From Suilimivivens sp964571145 (GTDB lineage: Bacteria; Bacillota; Clostridia; Lachnospirales; Lachnospiraceae), in the NCBI GenBank assembly GCA_964571145.1, contig CAZNAP010000003.1:1-64000 (forward strand): 64,000 nucleotides of DNA, given 5' to 3'. A program made the translations under genes and the position numbers. Shown in pieces: positions 1 through 8,500 of the stretch (position 1 is its first letter; each line of letters starts with the position of its first letter). The notes under the pieces are model-generated. The model made no database searches. It saw nothing but the letters and a program-made list of their open reading frames with translations, and was not told the origin of the DNA.

Positions 1-2047
1 TGGGAGCAAGTTCCTGCCAAGTAGCATTGAAGCTCATATCCTCATAAACTGGCTTATAAGGGTCATAAGGTACATTGCGTTTTTCGGAAATCCAGCTGAT
101 GAAAAGGGAGCCTTCTCTAAATGGAACAGGTTCCACGCCGGCGGTCTCTCCGTCTTTCACACATAGAATCTGCAAACTCTCCCCGTCTATATTGAAACTG
201 ACATTGTGGTACACTGCACCCTCCAGCCAAACCTCATTCAAAAAATTCCTTCTCTGTTCTATAAAATACTTTAAATATCTGACACTATTGTCATAATTGT
301 CATAGTATTGATAACGGTTCTCCAGATTGGCCCAGCGAATACTGTCCATGCGCGCGGAATCTCGGCTAGCTTCCACCAACGTATCAATTCGCTCCGCCAA
401 TAAATAATTCAAATAAAGAAGTACCTTCTGTTCATACAGGGTAACAGTCTGCTGATAAAACTCCTCTTTGGCATACAAACAGGCAAAGACATCGGTACCA
501 TAAATATGGTTGTTCAGCTGGGTAATCCCCATGGGGTTACTGACAATTTCGTCCAGATTACAGTTTCCGAATGCTACGTCATAATCCCACACCGGTCCGG
601 CAAATATTTTGGTACTGACAGAATCCTGTGGTTTATAGAAGTAACTACTTGTGACACCACCGTCATAATTCTTACTAACCTCTTCTACTAAGTATTTCTG
701 TACAAAGGAATTCACATCAATATATTCCGAATAGTGCTTACCCGTAACAGGATGAATACCATCTTTTTGCTCTACAGCATCTTGGAATTCCTGCATTAAG
801 TCCGCAATATAATTCACCTGTTCCATTGATGCATGTACCGGACTCTTCAGCGCATAATGATCTTCCTGATTTGTAACAAACCCGCAAAGTTCCTCTTGGA
901 AACGACTATGCATCTCTCTTTCCAGTAGATATCCACCGGAAAAGTCTTCTTCCTCATAGCTTATTTCGACCCATTTTCTGGTTCCATCTTCGTTGGTTGC
1001 TTGCGGCAACTGGCTCATTTCTTCTGATAAATAGAGTGCTTTCGCAGTTTTCTCCAAATCAAAAATGTCCACACGTTCACTATCTACCTGAATCTTTTCA
1101 CACAAGTAGTAATTCCCGTAGTAATTTCCATTCACATATACATCTACCATCTGCCCCTGTGGCACATAGCTCATGCCCAATTCTACAGCCAGTTCCATAA
1201 CCAACTGATTTCGCAGTCTGGTCTCATCATAACCGTTGGCTAAAAGACTGTATTCATCTGCTTGTCCAAAATTTAGTAAATCGACTTTCTTGTCCAATTT
1301 GAATTGATAAGGTTTTTTGGCAAGTCCCCAGGTGGAATTGCCTCTTCCTGACAGACTTACCATCTTTTCATCAGAAAGCAGTACCCCGTTTTCATCTAGT
1401 AAAACCAGATTTCCAGCTTCTTCATTTCCCTTTACGGCATTAATATAATCCATCGTTCCTGACTCAGTTGTCAGTGTCAGAACCGGCAATTTGGAAGAGC
1501 ATAAAAAGCTGACAGGTGCTGTCAAAATGACCTGCTCCTCACTGTCATAAATAGTCAGCTCATAAACCTCTCCCCACTTGATATCCTTAATAGTGTCGCC
1601 TTCATGAATTCTATTATTGCCAATTTGAAGGCTACCGGCATTCGTAGACAATGGTCCACCTACATGCTCTGCCTTACTCAGTGTAATCTGTGCATCTTCT
1701 GCAAAGCCCGGCAGGAAAAAATAACAATCTCCCTGATAACTCTGCCACAATGTCACTTCAGTTTGCCCATTAGATGCTGTATTCGTCGCACTTTGAACTG
1801 TCAGTGCAACCTCCGAAATTTCTTTGCCAATTCTTTGGGCTTCCGGTACACCGGTAGTAATCTGGGCTCTTTCTCCTACCACCTCTTCAGTGGAATCCAA
1901 CGGCACCGTTACTTCCTGTGCCAGAGACACGTCCTGCTTCCGACGTTCTCTCAGCATATCCCGAACCGGTTTATAATAAAACAAGGCAGTAAGTAACACA
2001 GTGCCTACAATTGCCAGTATTGTAAATATTTTTCTTAATTTGTCCAT
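1..2047 (-). CDS. CotH-kinase family surface protein, 3' end outside the window
   Basis: The frame is open from an ATG at 2047 to the window edge (682 codons), so the C-terminus is missing. Residues about 4-23 form one hydrophobic segment, a signal anchor. A CotH-type core follows: the GRGNSTWG motif is at about residues 234-241, and a VWDYD motif around residue 486-490 matches the metal-binding region of CotH protein kinases. The last visible residues (PYDPYKPVYEDMSFNATW) look like a Listeria-Bacteroides repeat, a cell-surface module. Family knowledge: CotH proteins phosphorylate spore-coat or secreted proteins, and many clostridial members are exported. The ribosome binding site AAAGGAA is rather far (about 12-15 nt) from the ATG. 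The gene diverges from pseF; between them lies a repeat-filled intergenic region. Family assignment is firm, substrate unknown. Confidence 0.85.
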   Translation of the reverse strand, partial: MDKLRKIFTILAIVGTVLLTALFYYKPVRDMLRERRKQDVSLAQEVTVPLDSTEEVVGERAQITTGVPEAQRIGKEISEVALTVQSATNTASNGQTEVTLWQSYQGDCYFFLPGFAEDAQITLSKAEHVGGPLSTNAGSLQIGNNRIHEGDTIKDIKWGEVYELTIYDSEEQVILTAPVSFLCSSKLPVLTLTTESGTMDYINAVKGNEEAGNLVLLDENGVLLSDEKMVSLSGRGNSTWGLAKKPYQFKLDKKVDLLNFGQADEYSLLANGYDETRLRNQLVMELAVELGMSYVPQGQMVDVYVNGNYYGNYYLCEKIQVDSERVDIFDLEKTAKALYLSEEMSQLPQATNEDGTRKWVEISYEEEDFSGGYLLEREMHSRFQEELCGFVTNQEDHYALKSPVHASMEQVNYIADLMQEFQDAVEQKDGIHPVTGKHYSEYIDVNSFVQKYLVEEVSKNYDGGVTSSYFYKPQDSVSTKIFAGPVWDYDVAFGNCNLDEIVSNPMGITQLNNHIYGTDVFACLYAKEEFYQQTVTLYEQKVLLYLNYLLAERIDTLVEASRDSARMDSIRWANLENRYQYYDNYDNSVRYLKYFIEQRRNFLNEVWLEGAVYHNVSFNIDGESLQILCVKDGETAGVEPVPFREGSLFISWISEKRNVPYDPYKPVYEDMSFNATWQELAP

Positions 2048-2669
2048 ATGACTTTATTTATTCCTTTTAGAATTTATTCGATTTGCATTCGTCATGTATC
2101 CACTTTGCATATGGTCTATCTTATCATAGGTTTTTGCCTAAATGCAATGGAAATGGCATGGAAGATAGTGTATAATAGGAGAGTACATTAAATAGACAAT
2201 TCCAAGTATCGACTGTTGAACAGTATTTGAATCCCAAGTGACTATGAAAAGTAGTTGTATAGTAAAATACAGGTATTGTAGCCTTAATAACATTTTTCTA
2301 ATCTAGGCTACTTGAAATCTTAATAAATTACGATAAAAAGAGCCCATTTTGCTTTTTCTCTATGCAGGCTATATCAAATTTTCGCCAATTACTTCAAAGT
2401 ATAGCCCAAAAACTACAAAGAAAGTATAGGCTATAAAGAACTGAAACAAAGTGCTAATAATATGTAGCCCCAACTCATGAACTCAAGCGCAGGCTATAAT
2501 CTCAGAAAAAAATGAAAAATATTTGTAGCCCAAACTTATGAAATTTAACACAGGCTATAATCCCAAGAAAAAAGTACAAAATAATTCAGCCTAAAATCAT
2601 GAAATAAATGAATAGGCTATAAAAATGGATAATGAAACTGACTAGGCATCACATAACTGGGGAGGCTTT
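2048..2669. other. Divergent intergenic region between the CotH gene and pseF
   Basis: These 622 bases hold no credible gene. The CotH-proximal third is ordinary AT-rich DNA and should hold the - strand promoter. The part from 2277 to 2621 is the hairpin-unit array listed separately. The last 48 bases carry the pseF ribosome binding site GGGGAGG, 4 nt before the ATG. Confidence 0.7.
2277..2621. repeat. Array of six hairpin units with a 61-63 bp period
   Basis: The right arm AGGCTAT starts at 2305, 2366, 2428, 2491, 2552 and 2614, a spacing of 61, 62, 63, 61 and 62 bases. Each is preceded about 25-27 bases upstream by a left arm of the form GTAGCC or TAGCCC (2278, 2341, 2401, 2464, 2525, 2587). 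Each unit could therefore fold as a short stem with a loop of about 20 nt. Between units lies A-rich DNA. The units drift in sequence; those at 2464 and 2525 are most alike. Several right arms read GGCTATAAT. No protein is encoded. The array lies just before pseF. Confidence 0.75.
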
Positions 2670-3368
2670 ATGGCAAAGAAGAATTTAGCAATGATTACAG
2701 CCCGGGGAGGCAGCAAGCGTATTCCGCGAAAAAACATCAAGGAATTTTGTGGCAAACCCATCATTTGTTACTCTATTGAAGCAGCACTTGCTTCAGGGGT
2801 TTTTGATGAAGTCATGGTTTCCACCGACGATCCTGAAATAGCAGAAGTGGCACGTAGGGACGGGGGTAATGTTCCATTTTTGCGTTCTGCCGAAACAGCA
2901 GGCGATTATGCCTCTACCGATGATGTCATTATGGAAGTATTGAAAGCTTATGAGCAACAAGGCAAAGTTTTTGACGCTTTTTGCTGTATTTATCCCACTG
3001 CACCGTTTGTTACCGGGCAGCGACTAAAGGAAGCCATGGATTTACTGAGTGAAGCAGATTCTGTTATGCCTGTTATCCCCTTTTCCTATCCGCCGCAAAG
3101 AGGGCTAGTTATCAGAGAAAATGGATTTCTCGACAGGCAGTATCCGGAATATGCTCAGGCAAGAAGTCAGGATTTAGCACGTATTTATCACGATTGCGGT
3201 CAATTTTATGCCTGTAAAACAGCTGCCTTCTTAAGTGCCGGCACAACTGATGTGGACAAACTGCTTCCACTTGTTTTATCCGAAATGGAAGTACAGGATA
3301 TCGATACGCAGGAAGACTGGGAACTGGCAGAACTGAAATATATGAAAATGATCAAAAACACAAGATAG
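2670..3368 (+). CDS. pseF: Pseudaminic acid cytidylyltransferase
   Basis: A 232-residue member of the CMP-sialic-acid synthetase family, of normal length. The N-terminal nucleotide-binding motif ARGGSKRIPRKNIK is at about residues 11-24, followed by STDDPEIA (about 51-58) and CCIYPTAPF (about 105-113). The later SYPPQRGL stretch is typical of the PseF branch rather than NeuA. It would activate pseudaminic acid with CTP to CMP-Pse in the cytoplasm. The start is fixed by GGGGAGG four bases upstream. pseI follows after 14 bases, with pseG overlapping pseI, so the three form one operon. PseF rather than LegF or NeuA is inferred from the PseI and PseG neighbours. Confidence 0.9.
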   Translation: MAKKNLAMITARGGSKRIPRKNIKEFCGKPIICYSIEAALASGVFDEVMVSTDDPEIAEVARRDGGNVPFLRSAETAGDYASTDDVIMEVLKAYEQQGKVFDAFCCIYPTAPFVTGQRLKEAMDLLSEADSVMPVIPFSYPPQRGLVIRENGFLDRQYPEYAQARSQDLARIYHDCGQFYACKTAAFLSAGTTDVDKLLPLVLSEMEVQDIDTQEDWELAELKYMKMIKNTR

Positions 3369-3382
3369 GGAGAGAGTTTGAG

Positions 3383-4435
3383 ATGAATAAAGAATTCAAA
3401 ATCGGAAATCGCACCATCGGAGCTGATTCTCCCGCTTTTATAGTGGCTGAAATTTCCGGTAATCACAATCAAGATTATAATCGCGCCGTGGAAATTATAC
3501 ACGCTGCCGCACAGGCCGGTGCCGATGCTGTCAAATTGCAGACTTATACAGCCGATTCCATTACCATTGACTGCGATGACGAGTGTTTTCAGCTAAACAG
3601 CGGTTCAATCTGGGATGGACAAACCATGTACCAATTGTATCAGTCGGCTTACACGCCTTGGGAATGGCAGCCGAAGCTGATGGAAGAAGCAAATCGTCTT
3701 GGAATGGAATGCTTTTCCTCGCCTTTTGATTTCACCTCAGTTGACTTCTTAGAAAAAATGCATGTACCTGCTTATAAAATTGCATCCTACGAAATTACCG
3801 ACCTTCCATTGATTCGCAAAGTAGCACGGCTTCATAAGCCTATCATTTTCGCTACAGGGGTTGCCTATCCTGAAGATATTGAACGGGCAATGAATGTCTG
3901 TAAGGAAGAAGGAAACGAAGATGTGATTCTTTTAAAATGTGTTTCCGCCTATCCCACACCATACGAAGCTGTAAACCTGCGTGTCATTCCTACTTTAGGC
4001 AAGACCTACGACTGCCTCATGGGACTGTCCGATCACACCATGGGCACCATTGTATCAGCAGGTGCAATTCCTATGGGTGCACGTATGATTGAAAAGCATT
4101 TGACGCTTCGCCGTTCTGACGGTGGCCCGGATAGTGCCTTCTCCATGGAGCCGGAGGAATTCGCGCAAATGGTTAAGGATATCCGTATTTTGGAAAAAGC
4201 AATGGGAAGCGCAAAATATAAACTAACTGAAACACAGAAAATCGAGCATCAGGAATCTCGCTCTTTATTTGTGGTAAAAGATATTCAGTCGGGCGAAGTT
4301 TTGACCTCTGAAAATATACGTTCTATTCGTCCGGGCAATGGTCTTCATCCGATGCATTATGAAGAAATTCTCGGCAAAAAAGCAATCCGTTCACTCAAGA
4401 AAGGAACTCCTCTCGCATGGGAACTGATAGAATAA
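3383..4435 (+). CDS. pseI: Pseudaminic acid synthase
   Basis: A 350-residue NeuB-family enzyme that condenses phosphoenolpyruvate with 2,4-diacetamido-2,4,6-trideoxy-L-altrose. The TIM barrel begins with FIVAEISGNHNQD (about residues 19-31) and AGADAVKLQTY (about 45-55). The DHTMG and MIEKHLTLRRS motifs follow, and the GPDSAFSMEP stretch is characteristic of PseI; NeuB and LegI differ there. Residues about 290-350 are the SAF, antifreeze-like lid domain (SRSLFVVKDIQSGEVL). The start has GGGAGAGAG upstream. The 3' end overlaps the pseG start by 19 bases, indicating translational coupling. Confidence 0.92.
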   Translation: MNKEFKIGNRTIGADSPAFIVAEISGNHNQDYNRAVEIIHAAAQAGADAVKLQTYTADSITIDCDDECFQLNSGSIWDGQTMYQLYQSAYTPWEWQPKLMEEANRLGMECFSSPFDFTSVDFLEKMHVPAYKIASYEITDLPLIRKVARLHKPIIFATGVAYPEDIERAMNVCKEEGNEDVILLKCVSAYPTPYEAVNLRVIPTLGKTYDCLMGLSDHTMGTIVSAGAIPMGARMIEKHLTLRRSDGGPDSAFSMEPEEFAQMVKDIRILEKAMGSAKYKLTETQKIEHQESRSLFVVKDIQSGEVLTSENIRSIRPGNGLHPMHYEEILGKKAIRSLKKGTPLAWELIE

Positions 4436-5688
4436 GTAGAACTGATTCAATTATAGAAACTAATAGAATAGTTGAAACTGATAGAATAATTTATTTTAGA
4501 GCAGACGGTAATTCAGAAATTGCTACCGGTCATATCATGAGGTGTCTGTCGATTGCAAGAGCCTGCTTAGCAATGAACAAAACCTGTTTGGCGAACAGTA
4601 AAGCTGTTTCTGTTTGTTTTTTGGTTTCTGATACAGAAAGCAAATCTCTTTTACTTGATTTACTTGAGGAAAACGAGCCTATATCGGTCGCTATTTTAGA
4701 AGAAGCCGATTACAGCAACTGCGAAAAGGAACTACCTGCACTTATTGACTATTTATGCGAACATAGTGGATACATAAACAAACATAATGCTGATTTAAGC
4801 AAACATCATATCAACTCAAGCGAATCGATTGAATCATCAGATTGCAAGCCTGTCTTTTTCTTAGATTCTTATTTTATTACGGCTCATTATCTGAAGGAAA
4901 TCTCTGCTTATGCAAAGATTGTTTATTTAGATGATCTGCGTGCATTTGATTACCCAGTGGATTTGGTCATTAACTATGATGTAATTTCCAAAGAGCTGTT
5001 GCCCGAATACGAAGCAAGCTATTCTAAGGCTAAGCAAAAACTCTTGGGTTCCAAATATACCCCGTTACGCACTCAATTTAAAGAGCGGCCTCTGTGGTGG
5101 GAGCAGCTTGAAAAAGATTTTGTGCCCTTACCTGAAAACTATGCCTTGAAGTTGTTTATTGCAACAGGGGGGTCTGACCCCTATTGTACCACTTTGCATT
5201 TACTGACGCATTTATTGGAGCAGCAGGAAAAGCAGACTGACAAGGAAATCAATTTCCCAATAGAATGTCACGTTGTAATTGGCAGAATGAATGCAGACAA
5301 AAAAGAAATTCAGAAGCTAAGCAAAACTCATTTGAATTTGTTTTTATATGAAAAAGTAACTGATATTGCCAATCTGATGATTCACTGCGATTTGGCCCTA
5401 TCCGCCGCTGGAACCACGCTTTATGAGCTCTGTGCATTGGGCGTTCCCACTGCCAGCTTCGTTCTGGCCGATAACCAGATTGCCGGTGCAAAGGCATTTG
5501 ATCAGGCAGGTGCCATTCCTTTTCTTGGGGATGTCCGCACGGATGAGAAAGCAGTTTTGAATGCAGGAAAAGACTTTATACTGTCAATGCAGGATTTTAA
5601 GACACGTAAAAAAGCTACCGAACAAATGCGGCAGCTTGTAGATGGATATGGAGCGGAGAGAATTGCAACAGCGATACTAGCGTTGTAG
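4417..5688 (+). CDS. pseG: UDP-2,4-diacetamido-trideoxy-altropyranose hydrolase, with repeat insertions
   Basis: A PseG-type enzyme that removes UDP to give the PseI substrate. The family signature RADGNSEIATGHIMRCL is at residues about 28-44, and the GT-B-like C-terminal half has ATGGSDP and SAAGTTLYELCALGVP. At 423 residues it is longer than usual. The first 24 residues come from four tandem 18-bp units (TDRISR, TDSIIE, TNRIVE, TDRIIY). A second insertion (RACLAMNK then TCLANSK) follows the signature helix, and a Ser/His/Asn-rich stretch sits near residues 118-141. No later start codon lies before the signature, so the repeat extension is probably translated. The gene overlaps pseI by 19 bases. 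Confidence 0.87.
   Translation: MGTDRISRTDSIIETNRIVETDRIIYFRADGNSEIATGHIMRCLSIARACLAMNKTCLANSKAVSVCFLVSDTESKSLLLDLLEENEPISVAILEEADYSNCEKELPALIDYLCEHSGYINKHNADLSKHHINSSESIESSDCKPVFFLDSYFITAHYLKEISAYAKIVYLDDLRAFDYPVDLVINYDVISKELLPEYEASYSKAKQKLLGSKYTPLRTQFKERPLWWEQLEKDFVPLPENYALKLFIATGGSDPYCTTLHLLTHLLEQQEKQTDKEINFPIECHVVIGRMNADKKEIQKLSKTHLNLFLYEKVTDIANLMIHCDLALSAAGTTLYELCALGVPTASFVLADNQIAGAKAFDQAGAIPFLGDVRTDEKAVLNAGKDFILSMQDFKTRKKATEQMRQLVDGYGAERIATAILAL
4423..4494 (+). repeat. Four 18-bp tandem repeats at the start of pseG
   Basis: Four consecutive 18-base units beginning ACTGAT or ACTAAT encode TDRISR, TDSIIE, TNRIVE and TDRIIY. The first unit also covers the end of pseI, including its stop codon in the other frame. 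The units stay in frame because 18 is a multiple of three. Confidence 0.8.
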
Positions 5689-5749
5689 ACAAAGTCTGAC
5701 CGCAAAAGATTATCAGAATATTTATTCACAATCTATCAGTTTTTGAGCC

Positions 5750-6787
5750 CTAGTCTTTCTCTTTCACCAGCACATCTGAATATTTCAAAACATAAAGTTC
5801 TTTGTATTTGCGTTCTAAGCAAACTTCATTGGTTATACCGGCAACATTGTTGGCGATATATTGGGGGACATCCAATCCGCAGGCATAAGCGTGAGGGAAG
5901 CCACCGCCAAATCTGGGATTAATCTCTGAAATATAAAAGTTCCCGTCTTTTTCAAAAATATCCATATCAATAGGACCGGATAGCTCTAGCGTTTTCAGCG
6001 TGCGTGCTACAAGGCTGGTGAGTTCCGAATTGTTGATTGTCACTGACTTCTCAGTTTCACCGGCACGCATGCGTATCTTTTCCTTGATAAAAATATGAGT
6101 CACCTGATGACTAAGCAAATCTACATAGCAGTCCGCACCATATTCTCGGCCTTCGCAATATTCTTGAATCAGTAACGGTGTATCGCTATTTTTACACAGA
6201 ACCTCCAGCACTGCCATACAAGGCACTTTCATGGCGCCAATACTGCCACAGCCTCTAATTGGCTTCACAAACACAGGAAAAGCAACTTTCTGTTCTTGGT
6301 AATCACGGCAAAAAGAATCGAAGGTTTCATAGGTTGCAAGTGCGGGTATCTGGTTTTTCTTTAAATGGCAATAAAACTTGAATTTGTCGCGGCAAATTTC
6401 CAATGCACAGGCTTCGGATACAATTGCCGAAACGCCTTTTTCCTGAAATGCCTGTTTATTATTCGAAACAAGTGTTAGTTCATCTTCCTGCAAAGGCAAC
6501 ACCGCATCTATTTGATTCTGCTCACATATGGAAAAAATAGTGGGTAAGTAATCGGGCGAATCCATTCTGGGCACAATATAAAATTGATCTGCTTCATATA
6601 AAGCCGGTGCCAAAGGACTGCAATCCGTTACCACAACTTGTCCAATGGAAGATTTCTCACAAGTATCTTTAGTGCAAACAACTTGTCCACTTACAGAATT
6701 ATCCCCGGAAGCTTGCTTTGATACAGTATTCTTAAAATAACGCACCAACAAATTTCGTGTGCCACAACTCAATATCAATAAATTCAT
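5750..6787 (-). CDS. ATP-grasp ligase of the carbamoyl-phosphate-synthase-like type
   Basis: 345 residues from the ATG at 6787, chosen because AGAAAGGG lies 7 nt upstream; an ATG at 6829 has no such site. An N-terminal Rossmann-like domain (MNLLILSCGTRN, later DCSPLAPALY) precedes an ATP-grasp fold with VFVKPIRGCGSIGAMKV and the C-terminal metal/ATP motif ISEINPRFGGGFPHAY. Such ligases join a carboxylate to an amine through an acyl phosphate. In sugar loci they often add an amino acid or similar group, but the substrate cannot be read here. Between the first strand and DCSPLA is an extra segment of about 30 residues in which a 15-codon piece (GQVVCTKD and GQVVVTD) is duplicated. The gene converges on pseG and has the second hairpin array upstream. 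Confidence 0.8.
   Translation of the reverse strand: MNLLILSCGTRNLLVRYFKNTVSKQASGDNSVSGQVVCTKDTCEKSSIGQVVVTDCSPLAPALYEADQFYIVPRMDSPDYLPTIFSICEQNQIDAVLPLQEDELTLVSNNKQAFQEKGVSAIVSEACALEICRDKFKFYCHLKKNQIPALATYETFDSFCRDYQEQKVAFPVFVKPIRGCGSIGAMKVPCMAVLEVLCKNSDTPLLIQEYCEGREYGADCYVDLLSHQVTHIFIKEKIRMRAGETEKSVTINNSELTSLVARTLKTLELSGPIDMDIFEKDGNFYISEINPRFGGGFPHAYACGLDVPQYIANNVAGITNEVCLERKYKELYVLKYSDVLVKEKD
6633..6689 (-). repeat. 45-bp in-frame duplication inside the ATP-grasp gene
   Basis: The 12-mer ACAACTTGTCCA (+ strand) occurs at 6633-6644 and 6678-6689, exactly 45 bases apart. The flanking codons are also similar (SVSGQVVCT against SSIGQVVVT). The duplication adds about 15 residues between the first two strands of the N-terminal domain without shifting the frame. 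Confidence 0.65.
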
Positions 6788-6874
6788 GAAACAACCCTTT
6801 CTAGTCATTCGATGCTTATTCGAACACATTCAAGTTATCATTCGTTCTCAGTTTTCAAGTTTTCATTTAGTGAG

Positions 6875-7109
6875 TTTGGGCAACAGCGACCGTTTGGCTC
6901 CCGTTATACCCAAACGTAGCTGTACAATATTTCAATATAAACTGCTTTGGGCACAGCAGCTAAAAACTTGCTTGTACTGCCCACACTATGAGGAAAACCA
7001 TGGGCATACTGACAGCAAAACACGCCTCTATGCCCAATGCTACTTTTGGAGCAAAACCTGCAAATTGCTTTGGGTATTTGAAGCAAAAATACGACTAAAT
7101 AACCCAAAA
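6875..7109. repeat. Array of four hairpin units with TTGGGCA arms
   Basis: Left arms TTTGGGCA, TTTGGGCA, TGGGCA and TTTGGGTA start at 6875, 6946, 7001 and 7069. Complementary right arms TACCCAAA, TGCCCA, TGCCCAA and ACCCAAAA start at 6907, 6978, 7031 and 7102. The left-to-right distance is nearly constant (30-33 bases), while the period is 71, about 54 and 70 bases. The architecture matches the array at 2277-2621, but the arm sequence is different. Confidence 0.7.
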
Positions 7110-7130
7110 CAAACTACCGTCTAAACTCAA

Positions 7131-7231
7131 CTCAAATAATATACTTGTCCTAACTCAACCTACACAATATACTTACCTGACGCAAACCGCCTACTTCAAC
7201 CTACATAATATATATCTACATAATATACTTG
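7131..7231. repeat. Degenerate AT-rich direct repeats
   Basis: Four drifting copies of a word like CAACCTACATAATATACTT begin near 7131, 7156, 7198 and 7217. They fill the space between the hairpin array and the stop codon of the next gene. No function is evident. Confidence 0.5.
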
Positions 7232-7241
7232 CTCAATATTC

Positions 7242-8435
7242 TTACCAAATGCAGTTCTGCACGTATTCTTTGGCAGTCCACTTGCGACGCACTTCCATGT
7301 ATCCGGCTTCATTTTTCACATAAACACTGGGAAAATACTGGATAAAAAGAGGATTCAGGCAAATGGTGTAGCCACCCACATTTTCATAAATAATCTGGTC
7401 TCCTTGAATCAGTTCCTCGCTGTTTTCCATGGTGAATAGGCGGTCACATTCCATACAGGTAAAGCCGGTTACTTCCTGTTTGTCCATAATTCTTCTTTTT
7501 CCTACATCCTGCAGCTCTTTATGGTATAAATAAGATGATTTAATCATCGTTGCGTCAATATTAAAACGACTGCCATCGGTAATCAGATAACGAGTATCCT
7601 GAATATCCCGCACATCAATAACACTGGTCACAAAACTGGACGCCTTGGAAATCAGAGAAATACCGGGCTCCACAATTAACATTGTTTTGTCCCTATCGAA
7701 TTCCTTTTCCAATTCTTCGGCGATTACGGGAAAATAATCCGGGAATTCCGGTCGACCTTCCATGCCTCCGCAATATCCGCCGCCTAAGTCCACATAATCC
7801 AGTTCCAACTTAAATTCTCTTTTCAACTGGCAAGCCATTTTGGCAATACTTCTGAAAATTTCAACGCTTCTGCTTTTACTGCTGGAATGCAGATGCAAGC
7901 CCTTCACCGATACATTTGGAATACCGGAAATCATTCCCAGTGCACTCCGAAAACTTCCGTTTTCATAGGAAAATCCAAAGCGTCCACCGGTTTCACCCAT
8001 AGTCGTTTCACCGGGACACATTTCTTCTAAATTAAAGTTCACACGAATCCCAACGCCAAATTTTCGTTCCTGATTCTTTTGACTCAGATTAAGGAGCCAA
8101 GACAATTCCTGTTTAGAATCAATATTTACAATTCCGCCTGCCAGCATTACATCATTGAAAGAAGTTTCGTCTTTATAGGGGCCGTTGTAAATAATTTCAT
8201 CGTCCCAAAATCCCAGATGCTTGGCCAGACCATACTCATCCTTGGATACAACCTCCGCAAACACACCCTGCTTCTTATAAAATTGAACAAGCCAGGGAAG
8301 TGAATTTGTTTTAAAAGAATAACCAATTTGATAGTGATTCCAGTTTTCCTTTAACGAAGTGGTGAGCATGTCAAAATACTTCTGTAAAATATCCTCATCC
8401 AGCAAAAAGTACGGGGTAGGTAATTGAGTGCTCAT
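7242..8435 (-). CDS. PLP-dependent fold-III decarboxylase-like enzyme
   Basis: 397 residues from the ATG at 8435, selected by AAGGAGG five bases upstream. It has the alanine-racemase-fold features of the LysA/ornithine decarboxylase group. The PLP lysine is in YSFKTNS (K42). HLHSSS and the phosphate-binding LGGGYCGG follow, then VEPGISLI, and near residue 339 the active-site Cys motif TCMECD. Known relatives decarboxylate diaminopimelate, ornithine or carboxynorspermidine, or act on carrier-bound amino acids. Its place between a glycosyltransferase and an ATP-grasp ligase suggests tailoring of the sugar or its amino-acid substituent, which is inference. All catalytic motifs look intact. Confidence 0.8.
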   Translation of the reverse strand: MSTQLPTPYFLLDEDILQKYFDMLTTSLKENWNHYQIGYSFKTNSLPWLVQFYKKQGVFAEVVSKDEYGLAKHLGFWDDEIIYNGPYKDETSFNDVMLAGGIVNIDSKQELSWLLNLSQKNQERKFGVGIRVNFNLEEMCPGETTMGETGGRFGFSYENGSFRSALGMISGIPNVSVKGLHLHSSSKSRSVEIFRSIAKMACQLKREFKLELDYVDLGGGYCGGMEGRPEFPDYFPVIAEELEKEFDRDKTMLIVEPGISLISKASSFVTSVIDVRDIQDTRYLITDGSRFNIDATMIKSSYLYHKELQDVGKRRIMDKQEVTGFTCMECDRLFTMENSEELIQGDQIIYENVGGYTICLNPLFIQYFPSVYVKNEAGYMEVRRKWTAKEYVQNCIW

Positions 8436-8500
8436 ATAATCCTCCTTCCAGGTGAATATGCAAATTGTCTGCATCATCAAATTCTAATTTCAGTTGCTAT

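Larger units (their letters stand above)
6788..7241. other. Repeat-filled intergenic region upstream of the ATP-grasp gene
   Basis: About 450 bases with no credible gene; the open frames here are side effects of the repeats. It starts with the ATP-grasp ribosome binding site and a CTAGTCATTCG motif at 6801-6811. It continues with the hairpin array at 6875-7109 and ends with degenerate AT-rich copies of a CAACCTACATAATATACTT-like word up to the stop codon of the decarboxylase-like gene. Confidence 0.7.

Noticed and set aside
2277..2621. CRISPR array
   Set aside because: The repeated arms are only 6-9 bases and drift between units, the spacers resemble one another, and no cas gene is present.
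2277..2621. Invertible promoter flanked by inverted repeats
   Set aside because: The arms are too short for a site-specific recombinase site, and no recombinase gene is in the window.
6759..7124. Open frames in the repeat region upstream of the ATP-grasp gene
   Set aside because: They overlap the gene start and the hairpin array on both strands, have no ribosome binding site and no recognisable protein features.
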